From the NCBI GenBank assembly GCA_963662815.2, contig CAXXWA010000025.1:62001-126000 (forward strand): a DNA stretch of 64,000 nucleotides, read 5' to 3'. This DNA is from JAPPHA01 sp963662815 (lineage in GTDB: Bacteria > Pseudomonadota > Alphaproteobacteria > Rhodobacterales > Rhodobacteraceae). The number at the start of each line of letters is the position of its first letter. The stretch's first letter is position 1. The translations under genes were made by a program, and so were the position numbers. Positions 25,719 to 34,631 of the stretch are shown piece after piece. The notes under the pieces are model-generated. The model was given only the letters and a program-made list of their open reading frames with translations, did not search any database and was not told the origin of the DNA.

Positions 25719-27274
25719 ATGACCCGCCGACGCCTGCCAATCGGGATCCAGTCGTTCCGGCGACTTCGGGAAACGGACAGCTACTACGTCGAAAAGACCC
25801 CGCTCATCCGGGAACTGATCGACCGGAGCGACCATTGCTTCCTTTCCCGGCCTCGCCGGTTCGGCAAGAGCCTCCTGCTGGACACGCTGAGATCGCTGTT
25901 CGAGTGCCGCGAGGAACTGTTCCGGGGCCTGGACATTCACTGCCACTGGGACTGGTCGGCCCCCCATTCGGTGGTGCGGCTCAGCTTCGGCGGAAAGTAC
26001 AATGGTCCAGGCGACCTCGATCGCGGCATCCTCATTCAACTGGATGTGACGGAGCGCAACGCGGGTCTCTCAATACTTCCTGCCGCACCGGGCCCGAGCG
26101 CCTGCAGAATGTCCTCTATCGCCTGCATCATGCCACCGGGCGCCAGGTGGCGGTCCTTGTTGACGAGTACGACAAGCCGATTCTCGACGTGCTCCACGAT
26201 ACCGACCTCGCCATCGCCGACCGGGACTGCCTGCGCGGCTTCTACGGCATCATCAAGGGCAGCGCCCGTCATGTCCGCTTCGTCACCGGCGTGAGCATGT
26301 TCTCCAAGGCCAGCCTGTTCTCGGGCCTGAACAACCTCGCGGACATCAGCCTCGACCCGCGCTACGCCACGATCTGCGGCTACACGGAGGACGACATCGA
26401 CGCGGTCTTCGGACCTGAGCTCGACGGGCTGGACCGGGAGGAGATCCGGACCTGGTACAACGGCTATCACTGGCGGGGCGGGGAGAGGGTCTGCAACCCC
26501 CATGACGTGCTCCTGCTGTTCGGCAGCCGTGAATTCCGGCCCTACTGGTTCGAGACCGGGTCTCCGGCCTTCCTGTTCAGGACGCTCATGGAGAAGTCCG
26601 TCAGCACGATGGAGCTGGAGAACCGGCTGGCCGACATGTCGCTTGCCTCGAAGTTCGACGTCGGCGACGTCGGCGTCGAGGCGCTCCTGTTCCAGACCGG
26701 CTGCCTGCCGATCGCGGACGAGTTGAGGGAGGGCTTCCGGACGCACTGCAGGCTGGACTATCCCAATCTGGAGGTGCGGCTCAGCCTGAACGATCAACTG
26801 CTCGCGCATCTGGGCAAGCCCGTTGTCGAGGCGCTGGACCGGGGCCGGGAAATTCGTGCGCTTCTTGATGCCAACGACTTCGAGGGGTTTGGCGAGCGCC
26901 TCCGCTCGTACCTCTCGGGGATCCCCTGCCAGCGGCACGCGAGCGGCGACCTCGCCCGCTGCGAGGCCTGGCATGCGAGCCTCCTGCATATGTGTTTCCG
27001 GGCCATCGGCGTGGACGTCCGGGCGGAGGACGCATCGAGCCGGGGTCGCGCGGACATGGTCGCGCTGACGGGCGGGCAGGTGTTCGTGCTGGAGTTCAAG
27101 ATGGCGGAGGGAAAAGGTGACGCGAACGCCGCGCTGGATTCGGCGATTCGCCAGATGCGGGACCGCGGCTACGCAGATAAGTACCGCAACCGTGGGGAAC
27201 CGGTCCACCTGATTGGCATCGCGTGCGGACGCGAGGTCAGAACCCTCCTGGCGGTCCGGGCCGAGCTTGATTGA
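25719..27274 (+). pseudogene. AAA-ATPase-like / PD-(D/E)XK nuclease protein, frameshifted, copy 1
   Basis: The family joins an N-terminal AAA-ATPase-like domain (pfam09820 type) to a C-terminal PD-(D/E)XK nuclease domain; biological roles are unclear. The ATG at 25719 has GAGAG upstream and starts MTRRRLPIGIQSFRRLRE. Walker A-like FLSRPRRFGKSLLLDTL is at about residue 45. The frame shifts by -1 between about 26055 and 26085 (ERNAGLS, then GPERLQN). It continues through VAVLVDEYDKPILDVLHD (Walker B-like) and AGxT-type FVTGVSMFSKASLFSGLNNL to the nuclease motif RADMVALTGGQVFVLEFK, where the Asp and ExK-like residues remain. Positions 25838-26786 look identical to 48142-49090, including the frameshift. 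Confidence 0.85.
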
Positions 27275-27757
27275 GGCCGGAACTGGCTGCGCGGCATCCT
27301 GCCGCTTTGAGCATCGCGGCCGCCAAAACTGCTTGACGAAGACGATGTCTCCTTCGGTTCATTTTCGCCAGCCGGTTCCGCTGCTGACTTCGGGGTAGGA
27401 CTTCGCTTGCGTCGCCGCTTCCGCCCCGCAGACCGAACGACAAGCCGGGCCATGTTGATCCCGCTGGAACTTCCGCTCACGTCCTTCACGCACACAGGCG
27501 GAAACAGGAACTTCCCGGATTCCGGGACACCCTGTCCTGCAACTCTGCGTCGGTCCAGTGACCCGTTCCGTTCCTCTCGATTCCGGTCGCCTTTGCCGTA
27601 TTGTCGAAACGTCTGTCAGGGATGAGGATGCCATAGGTCGGCAACTCCGAGAGGAAGGTCCTTACCTCGCTGCCAGCAATTCAAGCGTCTTCCGGAGCGC
27701 CATGCCAACTTCTTGCAACAACGCCGGATTCGTCACCTCCGGGCCGTCTCCCGCAAG
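27275..27757. other. intergenic, no gene seen
   Basis: Short frames on both strands have the biased composition of GC-rich shadows. It lies between two pseudogenes and may contain further decayed sequence that cannot be recognised. Confidence 0.4.
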
Positions 27758-28686
27758 ATGAAGGAACCTTCCCGGTCCCATCAGGGAAAACCCGTTGAAC
27801 ACGGGAATGTCACCGCTGCCGCGATCGACCTCGGAGCCAGCCAGCCGGCGTTGTCCAAGCAACTTGGCCGCCTGGGACGCGAACTCGGAAACCCACCGCT
27901 TGAGCGTCTTTCCCGTGGTGTGCAGCCCAGCGCGAGCACGGAAAGATCCTTGAACACTATGCAAGGTCCATCGACGCGAATTACTGCAGCGCATTGCGGC
28001 ATCTTCGATCGTCCGGTGGCAGGAAGGGTGGGGAAATCGCGATTGGGGCTGGGCACATTTGGCTTCAGGGACTGTTGCCGCGTGCGATGGCTCGGCTGTC
28101 GCACGAGTTTCCGAAGGCGCATATCAAGATCGTCGGCGGTGTTCCGGCGGTGTTCCGGAGGTGCTGATCGAAATGTTGTTGCGGGGCGAACTGGATCTGG
28201 TGTTGGGACCGGTAGCCCTTGGCGAACAGCGCTCGTCCAGAATCACGGCTGTCAACCTGATCCGGACGGATACGGAAATCCTCGTGCGCAAGGGTCATCC
28301 CGGGTTGGGCACGGCCAGGGAGACCGTTTCCGATCTGACGACAATGAATTGGGTGCTTCCCGAAGGAACATGCGTATGGAGCTGGTTTGATCGGTTGTTC
28401 CGTATATCACGAGCTGGTTCCTCCCGTTCCCAAGATCGAGACCAACGATGTTCAGTGCGCTCTTTCCATTGTTGCAGACAGTGAACTTGCGACACTTGCG
28501 ACTTCGCTTTCTCCGGCGGGGCAATCTTGGGCAAGGCTGAGTTGCCTGAACTGCCCGGATCTGGGCGCCACCCGCGAAACCGGCATTCTGATGACGAAGG
28601 AAAGCTTCAAGCCAACGCTCTGCGACGGGCTCATGGAAATACTATGCGGGATTGTTCGTGAACATCCACATGCGATGACTGCGTGA
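27758..28686 (+). pseudogene. LysR-type regulator, multiply frameshifted
   Basis: Ordered pieces of a LysR protein occur in different plus frames. The winged helix-turn-helix HGNVTAAAIDLGASQPALSK is at about 27800. The effector-domain start IAIGAG-like region is near 28040. VLIEMLLRGELDLVLGPV is at about 28160, then EILVRKGHPGLG, and finally IETNDVQCALSIVADSE and MTKESFKPTLCDGLMEIL to 28686. At least three shifts break it. It lies immediately upstream of the dimethylargininase-like gene and was probably its regulator (inference). Confidence 0.75.
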
Positions 28687-28919
28687 GCATCCGGCATCAA
28701 GCCATTCGGGCCGCTGCGCAGGAATGCCGGATTTCGGAATCAAATGCGGCCCGTTTTGGTTGAGATGCTCGACATGCACTTGCGTGTGTCGGCTTCATGG
28801 TCGAGATCAGACCAGTGCCGATACGCGCTGGCGGTCTCCGTGCACCGGTTTTCCAGCTTGCCGAAATCGATCGCATTGTGGTTTACGTCAACGCGATGAG
28901 AAGCCGGAACGGGAACAGC

Positions 28920-29804
28920 ATGATGACGGAGTTGCGCCGCTGGGGCCTTCAGAACGACTACGGACCGCTGAGAGAGGTCCTTCTGGGCACGCCTTCATTC
29001 TTCCGCTGGGTCGATGCCGGGCCCATCACCATGCGGACGCTCAACAATCAGGAGCGCACCGGCGTCGAATTCAACCTTCAGACCGCCATGTCGCAGCACG
29101 CGGAGATGGTCTCGATCTACGAGGAGAATGGCGTCAACTGTCATTATCTGGACGCCGACGAAGTCCTGCATCGCAATTTCTTCGCGCGCGATTCCAGTGC
29201 CATGACCCCTTGGGGCGCCCTGATCTGCCATATGCAGCTCAAGTGTCGACGCGCCGACTACGTGACCGCCATCCGTTTCTACCAGAGCCGCGACATCCCC
29301 ATCTGGCGCTATGCCACTGCAGGCCACTTCGAAGGCGGCGACTTCAATATTCTCGAACCGGGATTTGTGTTGATCGGTTTTTGTGGGGAGCGATCCGAAC
29401 GCGAGGGATCGGAGCAGGTGGCCGCCTGGGTCCGGGAGCAGGGATGGGAGGCGGTGGTTGCGCCCATTTCTCGGGAGTTCGTCCACATGGATGGACTGGT
29501 CGTGCCGCTGGCGCCGAAGCTTCTTGTCGCCTGCGTGGATGCGATGGAGGACTGGCTGGTGGCATTGCTTCGCGGCCGCGGCTTCGAGTTCGTGGAGGTC
29601 GGCTACTCGGAAGCCAGGAATCTCGGCGTCAATCTGGTCGCGCTCGGCAACGACCGCGTGCTCTCGATGCGTGGTGCGCAGGATCTGAATGACCGGATGC
29701 GCGCGATGGGATTTGAAGTCTTCGATCCGGACATGTCGATGTTCACGCTAGGCGGCGGCGGCGTTCACTGCCTGTCACAGGCGCTTTATCGGGAACATGT
29801 TTGA
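28920..29804 (+). CDS. amidinotransferase-fold hydrolase, dimethylargininase (DDAH)-like
   Basis: This 294-residue enzyme of the guanidino-group modifying superfamily hydrolyses guanidines such as methylated arginines to citrulline plus an amine. The catalytic triad pattern is visible: an acidic patch in AGHFEGGDFNILEPG, the His of FVHMDGLVVPL, and the nucleophilic Cys in GGGGVHCLSQALYRE near the C-terminus. Starts at 28896 and 28797 are also open; 28920 (MMTELRRWGLQNDYGPL) matches where similarity begins, though its ribosome site is weak. It is intact between a dead LysR gene and proX. Arginine deiminase or another guanidine hydrolase is the alternative. Confidence 0.8.
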   Translation: MMTELRRWGLQNDYGPLREVLLGTPSFFRWVDAGPITMRTLNNQERTGVEFNLQTAMSQHAEMVSIYEENGVNCHYLDADEVLHRNFFARDSSAMTPWGALICHMQLKCRRADYVTAIRFYQSRDIPIWRYATAGHFEGGDFNILEPGFVLIGFCGERSEREGSEQVAAWVREQGWEAVVAPISREFVHMDGLVVPLAPKLLVACVDAMEDWLVALLRGRGFEFVEVGYSEARNLGVNLVALGNDRVLSMRGAQDLNDRMRAMGFEVFDPDMSMFTLGGGGVHCLSQALYREHV

Positions 29805-30089
29805 CGGGAGATAACCCGCGCAGTCCTGCTCTCGTGAAGGGGTAGCGTCCACCTTGGCCAGTTCCGTAGGTTGCGACATCCGAGTCGACGATCGGGAACG
29901 ACCGGCGGCGTTGCGGCGGCGGGGAACGCCGGTTTGCCCGAAGTAAGGGAGGGCGACGCCGAGGCGCCGCCCTCCAGGAATTGTCGGGTTGCCGGCGATC
30001 CGTTCGCCAGCCGGATCGCGGCACGCGCCGGGTCCGCGCGCAACGGCGCGGAATCGTATCCAGCGCGAATCGCGCGCGGCGGAGAGGTC

Positions 30090-31064
30090 CTACTTCAGCC
30101 AGGCATCGACGACGTCAGCGTTCTCCGACACCCACTGTGCCGCGAAGTCGCCAGCGTCCATCTTGTCCACGACAAGTGCGAAGGTCATCTCGGAGACCGC
30201 GTCCGTGGTGAACTCCACGTTGCTGAGAAGCGCTGCGGCGTCAGGATGCGACTCTTCCAGTGACGTGGCATAGTGCACGTGCAGGTATGCCAGGTCCCAG
30301 GCGACCGGAGCGCTCGATTTTTCCAGCCACTCGGGATCGTCGGTGGGCTGGATGACGTTCCATTTCGACTCGTCGTAGTCCGGCTCGTTCAGAATGACGA
30401 GGTCGTGCAACGCGAAGACATGGTTGGGCGTGTAGCAGTAGAAGACATGGTCTGCATCCTTGGCGACCGCCGAATCGACGTTTGCCATGGCCAGCGACTC
30501 GTCCATTTCCAGGAGTTCCATGGTTTCGTCGTACCCGTAGCTCTTCGCACGGATCTTCTCGACGTTGGTTGACGCCCAGCCCGACGCCCCGATCCAGACT
30601 TCGCCGCGTCCGTCGCCGTTCGTGTCGAAGTTCTTGGCCATGTCCGGGTCGGCGAGATCGACGATGTCGGTGATGCCGGTGCGGTCGGCCGTTGCGCGGG
30701 TCACGCACATGCCCTGAAACGACGGAACGCCGTTGGGGCTTATCCTGACGGTGCCCTTCTCCTCGACGAACTTGCTGTGCAGATTGGCCTGGTTGGGCAG
30801 CCAGACTTCGGGATGCACGTGCATGCTGCCGGTGTCCATCGCTTCGAAGATGACGGGATTGGTGCCGTTCTGAAGCTCCACTTCCAGTCCGAGATTGTCC
30901 TCAAGCACCACCTTGAGGATGCTCGCGGTGGCTGTCGCCGACGGCCAGTTGGGAACGCCGACCACGACGTCTGCGGCCAGGGCCGGTGACGTGACAATGG
31001 CGGGCGACATGCCCACGGCGAACAGTGCCGCGAAGATGCTGCGGCGTCCTTTGATGGTATTCAT
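30090..31064 (-). CDS. proX: glycine betaine-type ABC binding protein
   Basis: This 324-residue periplasmic binding protein (OpuAC family) captures betaines or choline-like solutes for ProVW. It starts at MNTIKGRRS with AAGGAG 6 bp upstream; a longer frame to 31166 lacks support. A Sec signal peptide runs to about residue 31 (SPALAA). The mature start VVVGVPNWPSATATASIL and the aromatic-rich WIGASGWAST and FYCYTPNHVFALHDL are typical of the family, in which Trp/Tyr cages hold the quaternary amine. It is the same strand as proVW but about 5 kb upstream, separated by the nuclease pseudogene, the LysR relic and the DDAH-like gene. Confidence 0.88.
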   Translation of the reverse strand: MNTIKGRRSIFAALFAVGMSPAIVTSPALAADVVVGVPNWPSATATASILKVVLEDNLGLEVELQNGTNPVIFEAMDTGSMHVHPEVWLPNQANLHSKFVEEKGTVRISPNGVPSFQGMCVTRATADRTGITDIVDLADPDMAKNFDTNGDGRGEVWIGASGWASTNVEKIRAKSYGYDETMELLEMDESLAMANVDSAVAKDADHVFYCYTPNHVFALHDLVILNEPDYDESKWNVIQPTDDPEWLEKSSAPVAWDLAYLHVHYATSLEESHPDAAALLSNVEFTTDAVSEMTFALVVDKMDAGDFAAQWVSENADVVDAWLK

Positions 31065-31608
31065 TGCTTTCTCCTTGATTTCATCGGGTTCAGGGCCATG
31101 CGATGCGTTCACATACGCAGGATATGGACTTGACGGCTTGCTGACGGGCTCGCGAATCGGGATCAATCGGTTCCAGTTCAGCCAAGCAGGTGAGCCGTCG
31201 GAGGTGACAATGATGCGCCGCCATGCGCGCCTCAGAGTGTACCCGACGTCGAAGGAACCTGGATTCGTTCGGCATCTTCAGTCCTCGTGGCGGGACACGA
31301 TCACCGAAATCAGGCGTTTCGACGTCTCCACCTTGGTCAATAGTCTTTGCACTGCCATCAATCAAGTTCAAATGACCTTTCGCGCCGCGCCGATCCTGTT
31401 TTGCGGTGCGTTGCGGCAAGGTTGCGAGCGCCGCTCGGCAGGGCGGCCCAGAACGCGCTGGCCGCCTGCCCGAAAAGCATTCCTACTCCCCGAGGCCTGA
31501 GCGCAACATTGTGCGCCGAACCCGATTGCGGCGGCGTTCTTCACGATTTGCGGGAGCAAAGCGGCATACAGCGCGTGAACAGGCGTGGTCCTGACGGCGG
31601 TGCCCTCG
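31065..31608. other. intergenic between the regulator and proX
   Basis: The promoter region of proX on the minus strand and the 3' flank of the AraC-type regulator. No gene or clear hairpin was identified. Confidence 0.4.
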
Positions 31609-32625
31609 TCAGGCCTGACCGGGAAAGGCATGCGTCACGGTCTGTTTGCCGCGTTCCCTGTAAGGCGTCGTTCCGTAGTGCGCGCGGTAGCATTTGGAAA
31701 AGTGCGACGGCGACGTGAATCCGCAAGCAAGCGCCACATTGATCACCGACATGTCGGTCTGCATCAGGAGATTGCGGGCCTTTTGCAGCCTGAGATCCAT
31801 GTAGTAACGCTTGGGCGAACGATCCATGTAACGCCGAAAAAGCCTTTCGAGTTGACGCGTCGACATGCCAGCGCCGTGCGCGAGAATCCTCGGAGACATC
31901 GGTTCCTCGATGTTGGCCTCCATTTCCTGGATCACGGCCGAGAGCTTGGGATGCCGGATGCCGATCCGCACCGGCACCGAAAGCCGCTGTTCGTCGCGGT
32001 CGGTTCGCATGGCAGCATAAACCAGCTGGTCCGCGATCCAGTTCGCCGTGTCCTGGCCAAGGTCGTCGGCAATCAGCTTGAGCATCAGGTCCAGCGATGC
32101 GGTGCCTCCGGCAGACGAGTAGCGGTTGCCGTCGACGACAAATACCGACCGCTTGAGCTCGACGTCGGGAAACTCCTCGTGGAACGAGTCGCGATTCTCC
32201 CAGTGGATCGTGCAAGACCTTCCGTTGAGCAAACCGGCTCTCGCCAACGCATAGGACCCGGTGCACAGTCCGCCGATAGGGTTGCCCTTGCGCGCTTCCC
32301 TGCGCAGCCAGTTGAGAACAGGTTGCGTCGTGGCGCTCCTGACGTCGATTCCGCCGCAGACCAGAATCACGTCGTTGTGTTGTACGGCGTCGAGCCCCAT
32401 GTCGAGGCAGACCCGCGTTCCGGAGGAACTCGCCATGTGCAGCCCGCCCTGACCGGCGAGCCGCCAAGTGTAGCGCGCGCCCGGTCCATGCCGGTTCGCG
32501 AGCCTCAGCGCATCCAGGGCGCTCGAGAACGATACCAGGGAAAAACGCTCTAGAAGCAGGAAGATGAATCTGCGTGGACGTTGTCCGGCAGAACGGCTGC
32601 CGTCGAAAAACTGCATCCTCATCAT
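31609..32625 (-). CDS. GlxA/GbdR-type AraC-family regulator
   Basis: This 338-residue transcription factor has an N-terminal DJ-1/PfpI-like ligand domain (about residues 18-190; NPIGGLCTGSYALARAG is the nucleophile-elbow region) and a C-terminal AraC DNA-binding domain. The latter shows MSTRQLERLFRRYMDRSP and VALACGFTSPSHFSKCYRAHYG with the two helix-turn-helix units. This architecture is shared with GbdR, which activates betaine catabolism and transport in Pseudomonas. Its position upstream of proX on the same strand supports control of the betaine genes (inference). Confidence 0.88.
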   Translation of the reverse strand: MMRMQFFDGSRSAGQRPRRFIFLLLERFSLVSFSSALDALRLANRHGPGARYTWRLAGQGGLHMASSSGTRVCLDMGLDAVQHNDVILVCGGIDVRSATTQPVLNWLRREARKGNPIGGLCTGSYALARAGLLNGRSCTIHWENRDSFHEEFPDVELKRSVFVVDGNRYSSAGGTASLDLMLKLIADDLGQDTANWIADQLVYAAMRTDRDEQRLSVPVRIGIRHPKLSAVIQEMEANIEEPMSPRILAHGAGMSTRQLERLFRRYMDRSPKRYYMDLRLQKARNLLMQTDMSVINVALACGFTSPSHFSKCYRAHYGTTPYRERGKQTVTHAFPGQA

Positions 32626-32886
32626 GGTGCTCCGTCACCCGAATCAGTCGGCAGCAAACTTTCGTGCAAAATTGGCGTCAAAACGGGCTGCGATCAAGCA
32701 AATCCGCGACAATCTTATGCAGGAATGACCCGTCGAGGAACTCCGGGGTCGAATCCTGAACGGTGAGGACGGCCTTTCCGGTTTCCTCCCGCCGCGCAGC
32801 AGATGTTCGGACGATCCGGGCGAACTGGTTTCATGCGGCCATTCAACCTGGCACAATCCGGGACTTGCCCCTCTTGCGCAGCCCGT

Positions 32887-33260
32887 TCCACTCTGAAGTG
32901 CAACGCCAGAGGTGGCGGTGACCCGCATCTTTCGGCGCAGGATTTTGCGAATCGGCCTGATGGCGCGATAGTCCCAGTGTTGAAGTCAGGAGGCTGTCAG
33001 GCCGGCGCACGGGAAGGTCTCGGCGCAGCGCGACCTCGTCGGTTGCAAGGAAGATGGCGCCGGAGCGGTTGCAGACGGTGGAGGACGGGCTGGCGGAGGG
33101 CTGGAGCCCCGATCAGACCGCCGATCGCTTCCGGAAGGAAGGCGTGCCAATGGCGTGCCAATGGCGGGCCGGGAGCGGCCGCACGGCCTTCTACCGGTGT
33201 TTTCCGCCAGACCGCATCAAGCAGTTCAGAAGCGACCACGCCGACGGCATTCATCCGTAG
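32887..33260 (+). mobile_element. IS30-family element, 5' remnant
   Basis: The left end CCACTCTGAAGTGCAACGCC at about 32887 and the following leader match the left end of the IS30 element at 34632 with substitutions and small gaps. The coding part retains AEGWSPDQTADRFRKEGVPM in a frame near 33060-33160, equivalent to AEGWSPDRTAGRFRKEGIPM in the larger copy. Most of the helix-turn-helix region and the whole DDE core are missing. Confidence 0.7.
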
Positions 33261-33620
33261 CCGAATCCAATGGTACTTTCGGGATCTTTGTCGGGATAGA
33301 CCCGGCATGGACGCTATCGGGGATCGTATTGCGGAAGGGCAGTCACGGACGAGGATCGTTTGCGAGATGGGGGTCTCGCGCGAACCGGCTGTCGGACGGG
33401 CCGATGGCCAGGCTGCCGGGAATTGCTGCCGAACGCAACACAAGTGTTGCGCTGCCGTGATTGCCGTGCTAAATGTCGCGCAGGCACTGAACTACTTACT
33501 ACATTGAACCGGGTTTGGAACAGGGAAGGGCCGACACCTGTTCAGTCGAGAAGCCGGATCGCATATCGGAGATCAGACGCATGGTACATCAGCAACATTT
33601 GAAAATCAGGAGTCGGTTCG
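33261..33620. other. intergenic upstream of hicA
   Basis: No gene is supported. The last 150 bp are less GC-rich than the surroundings and include the hicA ribosome-binding site AGGAG at 33608-33612. Any promoter or HicB operator would lie here. Confidence 0.4.
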
Positions 33621-33809
33621 GTGAAATCCACAGAACTTCGACGTTGGCTCAAGAAACGGGGCTGCACGTTTGAGCAACACAAAGGTGGCAGTGGCCACCT
33701 TACGGTCCGGTTGGGTGACCAGACGTCGCAGCTTCCGATGCATGGGTCCCGCAAGGGGTTGCACTGGAAGCTGGTTGCAAAGATCAAGAAGGATCTTGGG
33801 CTAAAGTAA
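33621..33809 (+). CDS. hicA: HicA-type toxin (mRNA interferase)
   Basis: This 62-residue protein has the double-stranded RNA-binding fold of HicA: KSTELRRWLKKRGC, then FEQHKGGSGHLTVRL with the catalytic His of the GSGH-type motif, then MHGSRKGLHWKLVAKIKKDL. HicA cleaves mRNA when not bound by HicB. It starts at GTG with AGGAG 8 bp upstream. Its TAA overlaps the ATG of hicB (TAATG), so toxin and antitoxin are co-translated. It appears intact. Confidence 0.92.
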   Translation: MKSTELRRWLKKRGCTFEQHKGGSGHLTVRLGDQTSQLPMHGSRKGLHWKLVAKIKKDLGLK

Positions 33810-34234
33810 TGTTGCGTTATCCGGTGTTGTTGGACGACGACGACGGCACCATGTTAGTAACGTCTCCGGACTTTCCGGAACTCACAACGTTCGGGGACGA
33901 TCGCGACGAAGCGATCGCCCGGGCCGCTGATGCGCTCGAGGAAGCGATTGCCGCACGAATCGCTGCACGGCAGGACATCCCGGAACCGTCTGCCGGCGAA
34001 GAGCGCGTGAAGGTGCCGACGCTGACGGCGTTAAAAGCCATGCTTTACCAAGGCATGCTGAATCAGAGGATCGGGAAAGCGGAACTGGCGCGGCGCCTAG
34101 GGTGGCATTTGCCGCAGGTCGACCGTGTGCTGGATGTACGTCACAGCTCGCGGCTTGATCGTATGGATCTCGCTTTGAGTGCAATTGGCCTCCAGATCGA
34201 GGTCCACGTGCGAGAAACGGACTCCGACGCGTAG
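33809..34234 (+). CDS. hicB: HicB-type antitoxin
   Basis: This 141-residue antitoxin has an N-terminal partial RNase H-like fold (LRYPVLLDDDDGTMLVTSPD, FPELTTFGDDRDEAIARA). A C-terminal helix-turn-helix (GKAELARRLGWHLPQVDRVL) binds the promoter and represses the operon. Complete domains and coupling to hicA suggest a working module. It lies between two IS30-type sequences. Confidence 0.92.
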   Translation: MLRYPVLLDDDDGTMLVTSPDFPELTTFGDDRDEAIARAADALEEAIAARIAARQDIPEPSAGEERVKVPTLTALKAMLYQGMLNQRIGKAELARRLGWHLPQVDRVLDVRHSSRLDRMDLALSAIGLQIEVHVRETDSDA

Positions 34235-34631
34235 CGTCACGGGACTTTGGCGCTGTGATCGCGTCTGCAGGAGAGCACCTATAACCCGAGGGGCAAGCCA
34301 TGCCCCTGAATTCGGATTACTCGATCCTGCAGGACCTCCAAAGTGACAACAACGCGTGGGCCGCAAGTGTTCCAACAGGAGAGCCGCATCTATGTCCTTT
34401 CGGTAGCAAAAAGACGATCGGGCAGCGGCCCGTCGCGAATCCCTAGAAGGCGTATCGCGGTTCCCGTCGCCACCTGTTTCCGGAACCGGAGCCGCATGTC
34501 CCATCGATCTGTTCTCACGGCACGCCAGCGTGCTGCCCTTTTCGATTTGCCCACCGACGAAGTATCTCTTCTCCGCCACTGCGCCCTGACCACCTCAAAC
34601 TGCAGCCACAAAAGCAAAGGAAACCCCCGTG
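34235..34631. other. intergenic between hicB and the IS30 element
   Basis: Apart from the hairpin at 34289-34307 nothing is recognised. Confidence 0.4.
34289..34307 (+). terminator. possible terminator after hicAB
   Basis: AGGGGCA and TGCCCCT form a 7-bp stem with loop AGCCA, 54 bp past the hicB stop. No T-run follows, so it is a weak candidate for intrinsic termination. Confidence 0.35.

Noticed and set aside
26036..27208. Long antisense frame through AAA/nuclease copy 1 (and the equivalent at 48340-49788)
   Set aside because: It appears in both copies only because the underlying DNA is duplicated. The plus-strand frames carry the conserved motifs.
33300..33602. Possible recombinase helix-turn-helix upstream of hicA
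   Set aside because: The frame (RIVCEMGVSREPAV) is short, lacks conserved residues of any recombinase family and is interrupted.
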